DNA of 9,288 nucleotides. Origin: MGBC108787 sp964591225 (GTDB lineage Bacteria; Bacillota_I; Bacilli_A; RF39; UBA660). The DNA is taken from NCBI GenBank assembly GCA_964591225.1, contig CAZQAO010000036.1, positions 1-9,288 on the forward strand. Direction: 5' to 3'. Below are positions 1-6,436 of this stretch, piece after piece (position 1 is the first letter of the stretch; every line of letters starts with the position of its first letter). The notes under the pieces were generated by a model, which was not told the DNA's origin, searched no databases, and was given only the letters and a program-made list of their open reading frames with translations. Position numbers and translations under genes: made by a program.

Positions 1-94
1 TTATAGCTAGTATTACGATACTCGCCATTATCTCTACTATGGTAAAGCCTTTTTTCTTTTTCTTATCTATTTTATTTTTGATTTTTTTTCTCAC
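1..94 (-). CDS. Type IV prepilin-like protein (N-terminal fragment, cut by window edge)
   Basis: Only the first 31 codons lie in the window; the gene continues past position 1. Translation from the GTG at 92-94 gives a 16-residue lysine-rich leader ending in KKKKKG, then FTIVEIMASIVILAI. This is the class III prepilin signature: prepilin peptidase would cleave after Gly16 and N-methylate Phe17, with the conserved Glu at mature position 5 (Glu21), followed by the hydrophobic helix that anchors pilins before assembly. The start is supported by an SD (AGGGTGA, 101-107) six bases upstream and a promoter at 118-146. An in-frame TGA at 101-103 excludes a longer N-terminus. The family could be a type IV pilin, a competence pseudopilin (ComGC/ComGD type) or a type II secretion pseudopilin; the fragment is too short to choose. 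It lies just beyond the ABC operon terminator, so it starts a separate transcript. Confidence 0.8.
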   Translation of the reverse strand, partial: MRKKIKNKIDKKKKKGFTIVEIMASIVILAI

Positions 95-117
95 TTCGCA
101 TCACCCTATTTTCTTCA

Positions 118-146
118 ATTATATCTTAATTTTTTAGTTTCGTAAA
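118..146 (-). promoter_or_regulatory. Predicted sigma-A promoter of the prepilin-like gene
   Basis: On the minus strand there is a perfect -10 box TATAAT (118-123) and a 4/6 -35 box TTTACG (141-146), separated by exactly 17 bp. Transcription would start near 111, leaving a leader of about 17 nt that contains the SD at 101-107. The -35 box abuts the U-tract of the upstream ABC operon terminator, so one transcription unit ends where the next begins. Confidence 0.6.
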
Positions 147-174
147 TAAAAAATACCACTATTTTTAGTGATAC
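144..174 (-). terminator. Rho-independent terminator of the MarR-ABC-ABC operon
   Basis: On the minus strand the arms GTATCACTA (166-174) and TAGTGGTAT (153-161) pair over about nine positions, including G-T wobbles, around an AAAA loop. A T-rich run (TTTTTTATTT) follows. It begins 11 bases after the stop codon of the last ABC gene, where an operon terminator is expected. Confidence 0.75.
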
Positions 175-184
175 TTATATAATT

Positions 185-2524
185 TTATAATTCAAATTGA
201 GAATTATATAATTCAGCATAGAAACCATTTTGTTTCATTAGTTCCTCATGATTTCCTGATTCAATGATATTACCATCTTTCATTACTAAGATTAAATCAG
301 CATTTTTGATAGTTGACAAGCGGTGAGCAATAATAAACGAAGTTCTTCCCTCAGTTAATTTGTCCATAGCTTTTTGCACTAATTCTTCGGTTCTGGTATC
401 AACATTACTAGTAGCTTCATCTAAAATTAAGAATGGAGCATCTTCTAGCATTCCTCTAGCAATAGTTAATAATTGTCTTTGACCAGAGGAAACTGAGTCA
501 TTATCTGATAAATAAGAATCATAACCATTTGGTAATGTTTTAATGAAATGATCTAAACCGACAACCTTGCAGACTTCTTCTACTTGTTCATCAGTAATAC
601 CTTCGCGGTTATAAATGATATTTTCTTTAACCGTTCCTTGGAATAACCAAGTATCTTGTAAAACCATGGTAAATAAACTGTGAATATTTTCTCGAGTTAA
701 ATCTTTAGTTGACACTCCATCAATTATAATATCGCCGGAATCAATATCATAAAATTTCATTAATAAATTAACCATCGTAGTTTTACCAGCTCCCGTTGGC
801 CCGACAATAGCTATCTTTTCCCCGGCTTTAGCTTTAGCACTAAAGTTTTTGATGGTTGGATTTTCATTACCTTCATATTTAAAGACAACATTTTTAAATT
901 CAATGTTTCCTTTTACTTCGTTGTTAGCAAGATAACCATGAATATTTTCTTGACTTGGCATTACTGGTTCATCAAATAGAGCAAATACTCGTTCACTGGC
1001 CGCTGCTGTAGATTGTAATGAATTCATAGCTTGAGCAATTTGAGAAAGAGGAGAAGTAAACAACCGGACATAAGAAATAAAAGCAATAATAACTCCAAAA
1101 CTAATATGACCTTTCATGGTAAGTAATGCCCCAACAATACAGACAGCAACATAACCAAAGTTACCAATAAAGCCCATCATTGGCATCATTAAACCAGATA
1201 AAAATTGACTTTTCCAATTAGCATTATAAAGTTTTTGATTTAAATCATGGAATTTTTTATCGGATTGTTTTTTACCATTATAAGCTTTGACCACATTTAA
1301 ACCAGAATAAACTTCTTCAATATGACCATTTAGCTCTCCTAGACCTTCTTGACGAGCAATAAAATATTTTTGCGATTTTCCTAAAACTGCAAACATAAAT
1401 ATGAATCCTAATAAACTAGAAACAATAGCAGTAATGGCCATCACAGCATTAGTTACAAACATCATAATAGTCGTTCCGACAAAAAGGGTAATAGCACTTA
1501 CTAAAGTAGCCAGTGATTGATTCATCGTTTGCGCTATCATATCGACATCATTAGTTACTCGGGATAATAAATCACCGGTTTGATGTTTATCAAAATAAGA
1601 AAGCGGTAATTGATTAATTTTTTTAGAAATTCCGGTTCTTAACTTTTTAGCAAATTTATTAGCCACAGTAGTCATAGAGATAGATTCAATAAAGGTAAAT
1701 ATCGCACTTAATAAAAGCAATATAACTAATAATAAAGCAATACGTTGAATCTTTTTAATATCCATAAATGGTTCTACTACAGTTTGAATTGACTTAGGCA
1801 TTTCATCGATTTTTTGATATAACTCTTCAGCCTCAGAATCAGCATTCAATTCACTCATTAAACTAATAAATTCAGCTTGATCAGAACTAGTTATTTTGAC
1901 ACCATCAATTTCGATATCATGAAGTAAACTAACCGCTATGGAATCAGGTAAAATATACTTTTCATCTTTAATACTTTTTAAAAAAGTAAGTTGATCTTCA
2001 ATGGAAATGGTATTTCCTAAATATTCATTATCTTTTAATAATAGAGTTAAGATTGAATCTGGTAAAGATAATATTTTTTCATAAATATTTTCTTGATTAC
2101 TTTCTGATTTCATTTCTTCTATGAAAGTCATAAATTGTTTTTGTTCTTCGGCAGTAATAGCGGGATTTTTTATAATAGCCGCAATATTTTGTTCAGTTAA
2201 ATCCATTTTAATAATATTAGGTAACTGAGATTGTAAATTACTAGCAGAAATTTGATTAGTAACGGATTCAGTTAAAGTAGTTAAATTTTCTTGATTGATA
2301 ACGAGTCCTTCCGAAATTTCATCAGTTAAATCAGATAAAATATTCGGGGTAAAGATAGATAGTATTGCTCCTACTACTGCTAAAATTAAAGCTATAATTA
2401 TAAGCGTATGAAAGGGTTTTAATTCCTTAATTAATCTTAACATCGCTGTTTGAAAATTTTGGGGTTTTTCCATAGTTCTATTAGGACCATGTTTCATTCC
2501 TTTCGGTTTTCTATTTTCGACCAT
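185..2524 (-). CDS. Heterodimeric ABC exporter half, catalytic subunit with large extracellular insertion
   Basis: A 779-residue ABC exporter half-transporter: membrane domain at the N-terminus, ATPase at the C-terminus. TM1 is about residues 38-59 and TM2 about 257-282; four more helices lie between about 338 and 492. The nucleotide-binding domain has Walker A GPTGAGKT (575-582), Q-loop Gln623, Walker B FLILDE (698-703, catalytic Glu703) and switch His734 in IIAHRLST. Its signature motif is degenerate, VSSGQ (678-682) rather than LSGGQ. This complements the defects in the upstream partner, as in TM287/288-, BmrCD- and LmrCD-type heterodimers. Residues about 60-256, between TM1 and TM2, form an unusually large predicted external domain with internal repeats; half-transporters of this type are usually near 580-620 residues. 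The start overlaps the partner gene by 14 nt, with a GGAGG SD inside that gene, suggesting translational coupling. The substrate (drug, lipid or peptide) cannot be inferred. Confidence 0.93.
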   Translation of the reverse strand: MVENRKPKGMKHGPNRTMEKPQNFQTAMLRLIKELKPFHTLIIIALILAVVGAILSIFTPNILSDLTDEISEGLVINQENLTTLTESVTNQISASNLQSQLPNIIKMDLTEQNIAAIIKNPAITAEEQKQFMTFIEEMKSESNQENIYEKILSLPDSILTLLLKDNEYLGNTISIEDQLTFLKSIKDEKYILPDSIAVSLLHDIEIDGVKITSSDQAEFISLMSELNADSEAEELYQKIDEMPKSIQTVVEPFMDIKKIQRIALLLVILLLLSAIFTFIESISMTTVANKFAKKLRTGISKKINQLPLSYFDKHQTGDLLSRVTNDVDMIAQTMNQSLATLVSAITLFVGTTIMMFVTNAVMAITAIVSSLLGFIFMFAVLGKSQKYFIARQEGLGELNGHIEEVYSGLNVVKAYNGKKQSDKKFHDLNQKLYNANWKSQFLSGLMMPMMGFIGNFGYVAVCIVGALLTMKGHISFGVIIAFISYVRLFTSPLSQIAQAMNSLQSTAAASERVFALFDEPVMPSQENIHGYLANNEVKGNIEFKNVVFKYEGNENPTIKNFSAKAKAGEKIAIVGPTGAGKTTMVNLLMKFYDIDSGDIIIDGVSTKDLTRENIHSLFTMVLQDTWLFQGTVKENIIYNREGITDEQVEEVCKVVGLDHFIKTLPNGYDSYLSDNDSVSSGQRQLLTIARGMLEDAPFLILDEATSNVDTRTEELVQKAMDKLTEGRTSFIIAHRLSTIKNADLILVMKDGNIIESGNHEELMKQNGFYAELYNSQFEL
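1754..2347 (-). repeat. Degenerate internal protein repeats coding for the ABC extracellular insertion
   Basis: This span encodes residues about 60-257 of the 779-residue ABC subunit. At least three units of one pattern can be aligned by eye. Unit 1 (about 123-165) begins ITAEEQKQF and ends LPDSILTLLLKD. Unit 2 (about 173-203) begins ISIEDQLTF and ends LPDSIAVSLLHD, lacking about ten residues between. Unit 3 (about 211-253) begins ITSSDQAEF and ends MPKSIQTVVEPF. Units 1 and 3 share about 14 of 40 positions without gaps, including I-T, Q, F, Y, K-I and P-S-I. A further half unit may lie near residues 101-109 (LPNIIKMDL). The repeat is at protein level; the DNA copies have diverged. Confidence 0.65.
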
Positions 2525-4277
2525 TTTCTAATTCCTCCTCTGATAATTGGGATAAGGCAATTTGTTTATAGATTTCACAGTTAGCTAATAACTCTTGATG
2601 GGTACCTTTACCTACACAAACACCATTATCTAAAACTAGTATTTGATCTGCATTCATAATAGTTCCAATACGTTGGGCAACGATTAAACAAGTAGCATCT
2701 TTAGTATAGTTTTTTAATTCTTTTCGTAAAACAGCATCGGTTTTATAATCAAGGGCAGAGAACGAATCATCAAAGATATAAATTTCAGGATTACGGGCGA
2801 TAGCTCTCGCAATAGCTAATCGTTGTTTTTGACCACCACTGATATTAGTTCCCCCAGAAGCTAGATGCGTTTTTTCTTTATTTTCCATCTTAGATACAAA
2901 TTCTTCCGCTTGGGCGACACGAATAGCTTCTTTTAAAGTTTTTTCAGTTTTTTCTTTCCCATTGTCGCCATAACTAACATTAAAGTTAACATCACCATCA
3001 AAAATAACAGCTTTTTGCGGAACATATCCTAATTTATTATAAAGGGTTTCTAATTTATATTCTTTAACATTAATACCATCTACTAAGACTTCGCCATCCG
3101 TAGCATCATAAAATCTAGGAACTAAATTAATAAGAGTTGATTTTCCACTACCAGTTGAACCAATAAAAGCAATTGTTTCCCCAGCTTTAGCTTTAAAAGA
3201 GATATTTTTAAGAAGATATTCTTCAGCATCAGGATATTTAAAAGAAACATTTTTAAATTCTACAGTTCCTATTTCTTTGGTAGTGTTATCAGTAATATCA
3301 CCATCTTCAACACTTACATTAGTATTTAAAACTTCATTGATCCGACTGGCAGAAACTCCAGCTCGAGGAATCATCATAAAGATTGCAGCTAGCATCAAAA
3401 AAGACATAATAACTTGCATGGAATATGAAGAAAAGACTACCATATCTCCAAACAAAGATATTTTAGAAGCCATTAGAGCATCTTTAATTAAATAAGCACC
3501 TATAAAGTAAATAACAAGGGTTAAAGAATTCATTACTAAATACATAATTGGGGATAAAATAGCAAAAGTTTTTTGATTAAACATTTGTTGATTAGTTAAT
3601 TTATTATTAACGTCTTCAAACTTATCTTCTTGATATTTTTCGGCATTAAAAGCTCTTACTACTCTAATTCCAGTTAAATTCTCACGCATTACCCCATTAA
3701 TTCTATCAATTAATTTTTGGACGATTTTAAATTTTGGCATTACAATAATCATTAAAACCAAAATGACACTAAGTAGTAACACCACAGCTACAGCAGTAAC
3801 AGCACTCCATTGCCAGTTCTTATTTAAAATTTTGGTAATCGCCCATATCGCAGTAATCGGGGCTTTAATAAGCATTTGTAACCCCATCCCAATTACCATT
3901 TCTACTTGCGTAATATCATTAGTTGTTCTTGTAATTAAACTATCAGTAGAAAATTGTTTAACTTCATGAGTAGATAAATCTTCAACTTTCTTAAATAACT
4001 TTTCTCTTAATTTCATGGAAAATGATGAAGATAACCGGGAAATAAAATATCCCACAATAATCGATAATATTAAACTCCCAAAAGCACATAGGAGCATATA
4101 ACCGCCATTTTTTAAGATGTCAACCATGGCACTACCTTCAGTTTGAACTAAACGCGTAATATTAGCCATATAATCAGGCATTTTTAAATCTAGCCATACT
4201 TGACCAACAATTAGAATAAAGCTAATAAACACAAAACACCATTCTAATTTACTAAAATTTTTAATTAACTTGATCAT
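2511..4277 (-). CDS. Heterodimeric ABC exporter half, subunit with degenerate ATP site
   Basis: A 588-residue ABC exporter half-transporter of usual length, with six predicted helices (about 12-31, 57-80, 130-148, 157-180, 240-263, 281-303) followed by an ATPase domain. Visible motifs are Walker A GSTGSGKST (373-381), Q-loop Gln421, canonical signature ISGGQ (479-483) and Walker B IYIFDD (499-504). Asp504 replaces the catalytic Glu, and Gln535 (VAQRIGT) replaces the switch His. These losses are characteristic of the non-catalytic half of a heterodimer: its signature would complete the working ATP site on the 779-residue partner, while its own Walker motifs form the degenerate site. ATG at 4275-4277 overlaps the MarR gene by 17 nt, with an AAAGGAAG SD about 9 nt upstream. 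The 3' end overlaps the next ABC gene by 14 nt. The order MarR-ABC-ABC points to a regulated efflux system of unknown substrate. Confidence 0.93.
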   Translation of the reverse strand: MIKLIKNFSKLEWCFVFISFILIVGQVWLDLKMPDYMANITRLVQTEGSAMVDILKNGGYMLLCAFGSLILSIIVGYFISRLSSSFSMKLREKLFKKVEDLSTHEVKQFSTDSLITRTTNDITQVEMVIGMGLQMLIKAPITAIWAITKILNKNWQWSAVTAVAVVLLLSVILVLMIIVMPKFKIVQKLIDRINGVMRENLTGIRVVRAFNAEKYQEDKFEDVNNKLTNQQMFNQKTFAILSPIMYLVMNSLTLVIYFIGAYLIKDALMASKISLFGDMVVFSSYSMQVIMSFLMLAAIFMMIPRAGVSASRINEVLNTNVSVEDGDITDNTTKEIGTVEFKNVSFKYPDAEEYLLKNISFKAKAGETIAFIGSTGSGKSTLINLVPRFYDATDGEVLVDGINVKEYKLETLYNKLGYVPQKAVIFDGDVNFNVSYGDNGKEKTEKTLKEAIRVAQAEEFVSKMENKEKTHLASGGTNISGGQKQRLAIARAIARNPEIYIFDDSFSALDYKTDAVLRKELKNYTKDATCLIVAQRIGTIMNADQILVLDNGVCVGKGTHQELLANCEIYKQIALSQLSEEELENGRK

Positions 4278-4737
4278 TCTTTAATTCTTCCTTTCCTGTG
4301 ACTAATTGAATATTATGTTGAATTTTATGAATAATTCCTATAAATTCATTAATTTCTTCAGCTGTTAAATCTTTTTTAATAATTGCTTCAATATTAGCAA
4401 TTTTTTGCTCTAAAGACGTATAAATCTCTTTAGCTTGATTAGTTAAAATAATTTTTTTAACTCGCAAATCTTTAGAATCTATTACTCTCTTTATAAAATG
4501 ATTTTTTTCCATAGTTTGCAAAACCCCACAAACTGTTGCGCGGCGTAAATTTAAGATTGTTTCTAAATCGCGTTGATAAACATTTTCATGATTAATCATA
4601 TATTCAATAATTTGAATCTGGGTAGGTGTTAATAGTACTTCACTCACTCCTAAATCTGGATTTAAAAACAATCGTCCAATTATTTTTTCTAAGGTTTTAA
4701 TTTGATACAATAATTTTTCACTATTTTTTTCTGCCAT
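4261..4737 (-). CDS. MarR-family transcriptional regulator
   Basis: A 158-residue protein with the MarR winged helix-turn-helix fold. Residues about 36-80 (LTPTQIQIIEYM through the RRATVCGVLQTMEK recognition helix) form the HTH, and 82-100 (KRVIDSKDLRVKKIILT) is the wing with the family's D-x-K/D-x-R pattern. Terminal helices about 5-25 and 103-145 would form the dimer interface. It is the first gene of an operon whose next two genes overlap it and each other and encode a heterodimeric exporter. MarR proteins in this position usually repress their own operon and are released by a ligand, often a substrate of the pump; this is inference here. ATG at 4735-4737 follows a GGTGG SD (4745-4749) by seven bases. 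A promoter lies at 4757-4785 with an overlapping imperfect palindrome that may be the operator. The MarR assignment is firm; its ligand is unknown. Confidence 0.93.
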   Translation of the reverse strand: MAEKNSEKLLYQIKTLEKIIGRLFLNPDLGVSEVLLTPTQIQIIEYMINHENVYQRDLETILNLRRATVCGVLQTMEKNHFIKRVIDSKDLRVKKIILTNQAKEIYTSLEQKIANIEAIIKKDLTAEEINEFIGIIHKIQHNIQLVTGKEELKNDQVN

Positions 4738-4748
4738 TTGTTAGCCAC

Positions 4749-4764
4749 CATACAATATATTATG
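4749..4764 (-). promoter_or_regulatory. Candidate MarR operator (imperfect palindrome over the -10 box)
   Basis: The 16 bp CATACAATATATTATG matches its own reverse complement at 12 of 16 positions, with CATA/TATG ends and an ATAT centre. It covers the predicted -10 box and start site of the MarR operon, where a repressor dimer would block transcription. Short AT-rich palindromes are common by chance at this base composition, so the assignment is tentative. Confidence 0.3.
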
Positions 4765-4785
4765 CTCAAATTAAAAAAATAGCAA
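4757..4785 (-). promoter_or_regulatory. Predicted promoter of the MarR-ABC-ABC operon
   Basis: On the minus strand the best pair is a -35 TTGCTA (4780-4785) and a -10 TAATAT (4757-4762) with a 17 bp spacer. An overlapping CATAAT (4759-4764) is a closer -10 match but leaves only 15 bp. Transcription would start close to 4750, giving a leader of about 13 nt that just includes the SD at 4745-4749. Confidence 0.45.
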
Positions 4786-4799
4786 GCTTTATTTAAAAA

Positions 4800-4814
4800 T
4801 TCGAAATATTCGAA
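4800..4814 (-). terminator. Short TTCGAA inverted repeat after tRNA-Arg, possible terminator
   Basis: Two copies of the self-complementary hexamer TTCGAA (4800-4805 and 4809-4814) are separated by three bases. On the minus strand they can fold into a 6 bp stem with a TAT loop, followed by TTTTT. This lies about ten bases beyond the tRNA CCA end, so it could terminate the tRNA transcript. It also lies about 15 bp upstream of the MarR -35 box, so it could instead be a regulator-binding site. Confidence 0.4.
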
Positions 4815-4824
4815 ACTAATTCTC

Positions 4825-4900
4825 TGGTGTTCCTGGACAGATTCGAACTGTCCGCTAAGCCTTAGGAGGGCCTCGTTTTATCCAAATAAACTACAGGAAC
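4825..4900 (-). tRNA. tRNA-Arg (anticodon CCU), CCA end encoded
   Basis: On the minus strand a full cloverleaf can be drawn. Acceptor arms GTTCCTG (4894-4900) and CAGGAAC (4829-4835) pair over 7 bp. The D stem is GTTT/AAAC with a GG-containing loop. The anticodon stem AGGCC/GGCTT has one G-U pair and encloses the loop CTCCTAA (4862-4868), so the anticodon is CCT (4864-4866), reading AGG. The T arm is GACAG-TTCGAAT-CTGTC. The variable loop is four bases, the discriminator is A (4828), and CCA is encoded at 4825-4827. It stands alone between DUF362 and MarR, with its own candidate promoter. I see no integrase or duplicated 3' end nearby to suggest it is used as an attachment site. Confidence 0.95.
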
Positions 4901-4908
4901 ATATAAAA

Positions 4909-4937
4909 ACATTTTAACACATATCGTATTAAAATGT
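4909..4937 (-). terminator. AT-rich hairpin after DUF362 gene, overlapping a candidate tRNA promoter
   Basis: Perfect 9 bp arms, ACATTTTAA (plus 4909-4917) and TTAAAATGT (4929-4937), flank an 11-base loop. On the minus strand the hairpin starts 8 bases after the DUF362 stop and is followed by TTTTTATAT, giving terminator form, although the stem has only one G-C pair. The same bases contain a candidate tRNA promoter: extended -10 TGTTAAAAT (-10 at 4911-4916) and a weak -35 TATACA (4935-4940), 18 bp apart, with the -10 ending ten bases from the tRNA. Confidence 0.45.
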
Positions 4938-4944
4938 ATATTTA

Positions 4945-5826
4945 TTAATCAATCGTAATTAGTTCGTATTCTTTATTACCGATATTTAAATCAGAGGCAG
5001 CTTCAATCGTATGTAAGCCATGCTTAGAATTAATTCGTTCTAATAAATGGTCTTTTCCAGGATCATCACTCTCTTTTACTAAATCGATACAAGCTTGGTC
5101 GATAGCAACGGGATCTAAACTCGCTAGAATACCTATATCTTTCATACAAGGATCTTCAGCAGTGGCACAACAATCACAATCAACGGACATATTACACATA
5201 ATATTAATATAAGCAATTTTGCCTTGAAAATGATTAGTAATGGAAGAAGCAGCATCCGCCATTGATTCTAAAAATTTTAATTGATCTACTTGAAACATCT
5301 CTTCATAAGAGGCATTTTCTTTGCCTAAGCAATGAATATAACGTTTCCCTTTACCTGAAGCTACTCCGATAGACAATTGTTTCAAAGCACCGCCATAACC
5401 ACCCATAGGATGGCCTTTAAAATGAGAAATAACTAACATGGAATCGTAGCGAAATAAATGACTACCAACATAATTTTTCTTTAATACTTTGCCATTAGGA
5501 ATTTCTAATATGGCATCATCTTGATCACGATCCATAATATCAACAGTAAAGTTTTCACTCCAACCATGTTCTTGCATTAATTGATCATGTTTTTCGGTAG
5601 TATCTCTGGCACCACCATAAGCCGTATTACATTCCACTACTACCCCACTTACATAATCGATGATGGGTTTTAAAAAGGAAGGTCGTAAATAATTTTGATT
5701 ACCCTTTTCACCAGAATGAACTTTAACAGCTACTTTGCCAGGTAATTCAATTCCTAAATGTTTATATATTTCAACCACAGCTTCTTTGGTTAAATTCTTT
5801 GTAAAATATACTTTGGCTTTTTCCAT
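4945..5826 (-). CDS. DUF362-family protein, putative Fe-S or metal-binding
   Basis: A 293-residue soluble protein with the look of the DUF362 family. Conserved stretches are KVAVKVHSGE (31-40), the 62-73 segment VVVECNTAYGGA, and SHFKGHPMGGYGGALKQ (134-150) leading into LSIGVASGKGK (151-161). A cysteine cluster follows: Cys211, Cys217, Cys219, Cys220 and Cys227 (pattern C-x5-C-x-C-C-x6-C), before DPVAIDQACIDLV (238-250). The cysteines could bind an iron-sulfur cluster or metal, but the family's reaction is not established. Many relatives carry an added ferredoxin-like 4Fe-4S domain, which is absent here. No signal peptide or membrane helix is evident. ATG at 5824-5826 lies 14 nt after the HD gene stop with an AAAGAAG-type SD, so the two genes are very probably co-transcribed. 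The family call is confident; function is unknown. Confidence 0.85.
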   Translation of the reverse strand: MEKAKVYFTKNLTKEAVVEIYKHLGIELPGKVAVKVHSGEKGNQNYLRPSFLKPIIDYVSGVVVECNTAYGGARDTTEKHDQLMQEHGWSENFTVDIMDRDQDDAILEIPNGKVLKKNYVGSHLFRYDSMLVISHFKGHPMGGYGGALKQLSIGVASGKGKRYIHCLGKENASYEEMFQVDQLKFLESMADAASSITNHFQGKIAYINIMCNMSVDCDCCATAEDPCMKDIGILASLDPVAIDQACIDLVKESDDPGKDHLLERINSKHGLHTIEAASDLNIGNKEYELITID

Positions 5827-5840
5827 ATTGTTGCTTCTTT

Positions 5841-6338
5841 CTATTTTTGGATATTAATCATATTAATGATAAATAAAATATAAATTCCTAACTTCATCCC
5901 AATTTTATAACGTTGCATTTCATACAAAGCTACTAACTTATCGACTAAAGTTAGACAAACGCTCTCCTTACATTTGGGAGCTACTTTGGAAGTGGGAAAC
6001 ATATGAGATTCAATCATATTTTTTTGCATATCATTTAAATCATAGTACTTACTAGCATTTAAAAGAGCTAAAGAAGGATGAATAACAAACTTTTCACACG
6101 CACCTTCATCTTCTAATTGATAATTAAAATAAAAATCATGTAATAAAGCAGCTCTAGTTGCATCTTTATAATTTTTAAAGTGCATATTTTTGGTAATTAT
6201 ATATACGCCATAAGCTACTCGACACGAATGCCCATATCTCGAAACACCATGATGTAATTCTTGACTTAATTCTTTATATTGTGGGTTATTTAAAATATCG
6301 CTGGTAATAGCTAAAAATTCTTGTTTTTGCTTGCTCAT
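5841..6338 (-). CDS. HD-domain protein (putative metal-dependent phosphohydrolase)
   Basis: A 165-residue protein with an HD-superfamily arrangement: His37 in SRYGHSCRVA, the HD pair His67-Asp68 in AALLHDFYF, His87 (VIHPSLAL), His112 (ESHMFP) and Asp133 (LVDKLVALYE). The order H...HD...H...H...D fits metal-binding phosphohydrolases of this superfamily; the substrate (nucleotide or other phosphoester) cannot be read from sequence. Residues about 146-163 (IGMKLGIYILFIINMINI) form a hydrophobic C-terminal segment long enough to sit in or on the membrane. A clear SD, GAGGTGG (6347-6353), precedes ATG 6336-6338 by eight bases, and a strong promoter lies at 6363-6392. It is the first gene of a two-gene unit with DUF362, stop TAG. 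Cys residues at 39, 81, 123 and 128 are also present, but no family role is implied. Confidence 0.82.
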   Translation of the reverse strand: MSKQKQEFLAITSDILNNPQYKELSQELHHGVSRYGHSCRVAYGVYIITKNMHFKNYKDATRAALLHDFYFNYQLEDEGACEKFVIHPSLALLNASKYYDLNDMQKNMIESHMFPTSKVAPKCKESVCLTLVDKLVALYEMQRYKIGMKLGIYILFIINMINIQK

Positions 6339-6362
6339 TTAAATTGCCACCTCGATTGTTCC

Positions 6363-6392
6363 ATTATACCATACTTTAAACTTACTTGTCAC
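6363..6392 (-). promoter_or_regulatory. Strong sigma-A promoter of the HD-DUF362 unit
   Basis: On the minus strand a perfect -10 TATAAT (6363-6368) is preceded by TGG, giving an extended -10. A 5/6 -35 GTGACA (6387-6392) lies 18 bp upstream. The start would be near 6356, just ahead of the SD GAGGTGG (6347-6353). It is one of the closest consensus matches in the window. Confidence 0.75.
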
Positions 6393-6405
6393 TACTATAT
6401 TTTAT

Positions 6406-6434
6406 GATTTACTTTAAAAAGAAGAAGTAAAATC
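6406..6434 (-). repeat. Imperfect inverted repeat just after the CDF transporter gene
   Basis: GATTTACTT (plus 6406-6414) and AAGTAAAATC (6425-6434) are complementary except for one bulged base, with a ten-base loop. The hairpin begins three bases beyond the CDF stop codon. On the minus strand no clean T-run follows (ATAAAATATAG), so it may be a weak terminator or an mRNA 3'-end hairpin. Confidence 0.35.
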
Positions 6435-6436
6435 GT

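Noticed and set aside
99..101. ATG just upstream of the prepilin-like GTG start
   Set aside because: It is in another frame and meets a stop after nine codons. Only the GTG frame gives the prepilin signature.
3277..3495. Open frame of 72 codons on the plus strand
   Set aside because: It lies wholly antisense to the ATPase-linker part of the 588-residue ABC gene, has no convincing SD or promoter, and encodes no recognisable motif.
3763..3969. Open frame of 68 codons on the plus strand, hydrophobic
   Set aside because: It is antisense to membrane-helix coding sequence of the same ABC gene. Hydrophobic helices often leave open, hydrophobic-looking antisense frames; no expression signals are seen.
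2511..4277. 588-residue ABC gene as a decayed or inactive copy, because it lacks the catalytic Glu and switch His
   Set aside because: The frame is intact and the partner subunit has the complementary pattern, as expected for a functional heterodimer.
4825..4900. tRNA-Arg as an integration site of a mobile element
   Set aside because: No integrase, repeated tRNA 3' end or change in gene character is visible on either side in this window.
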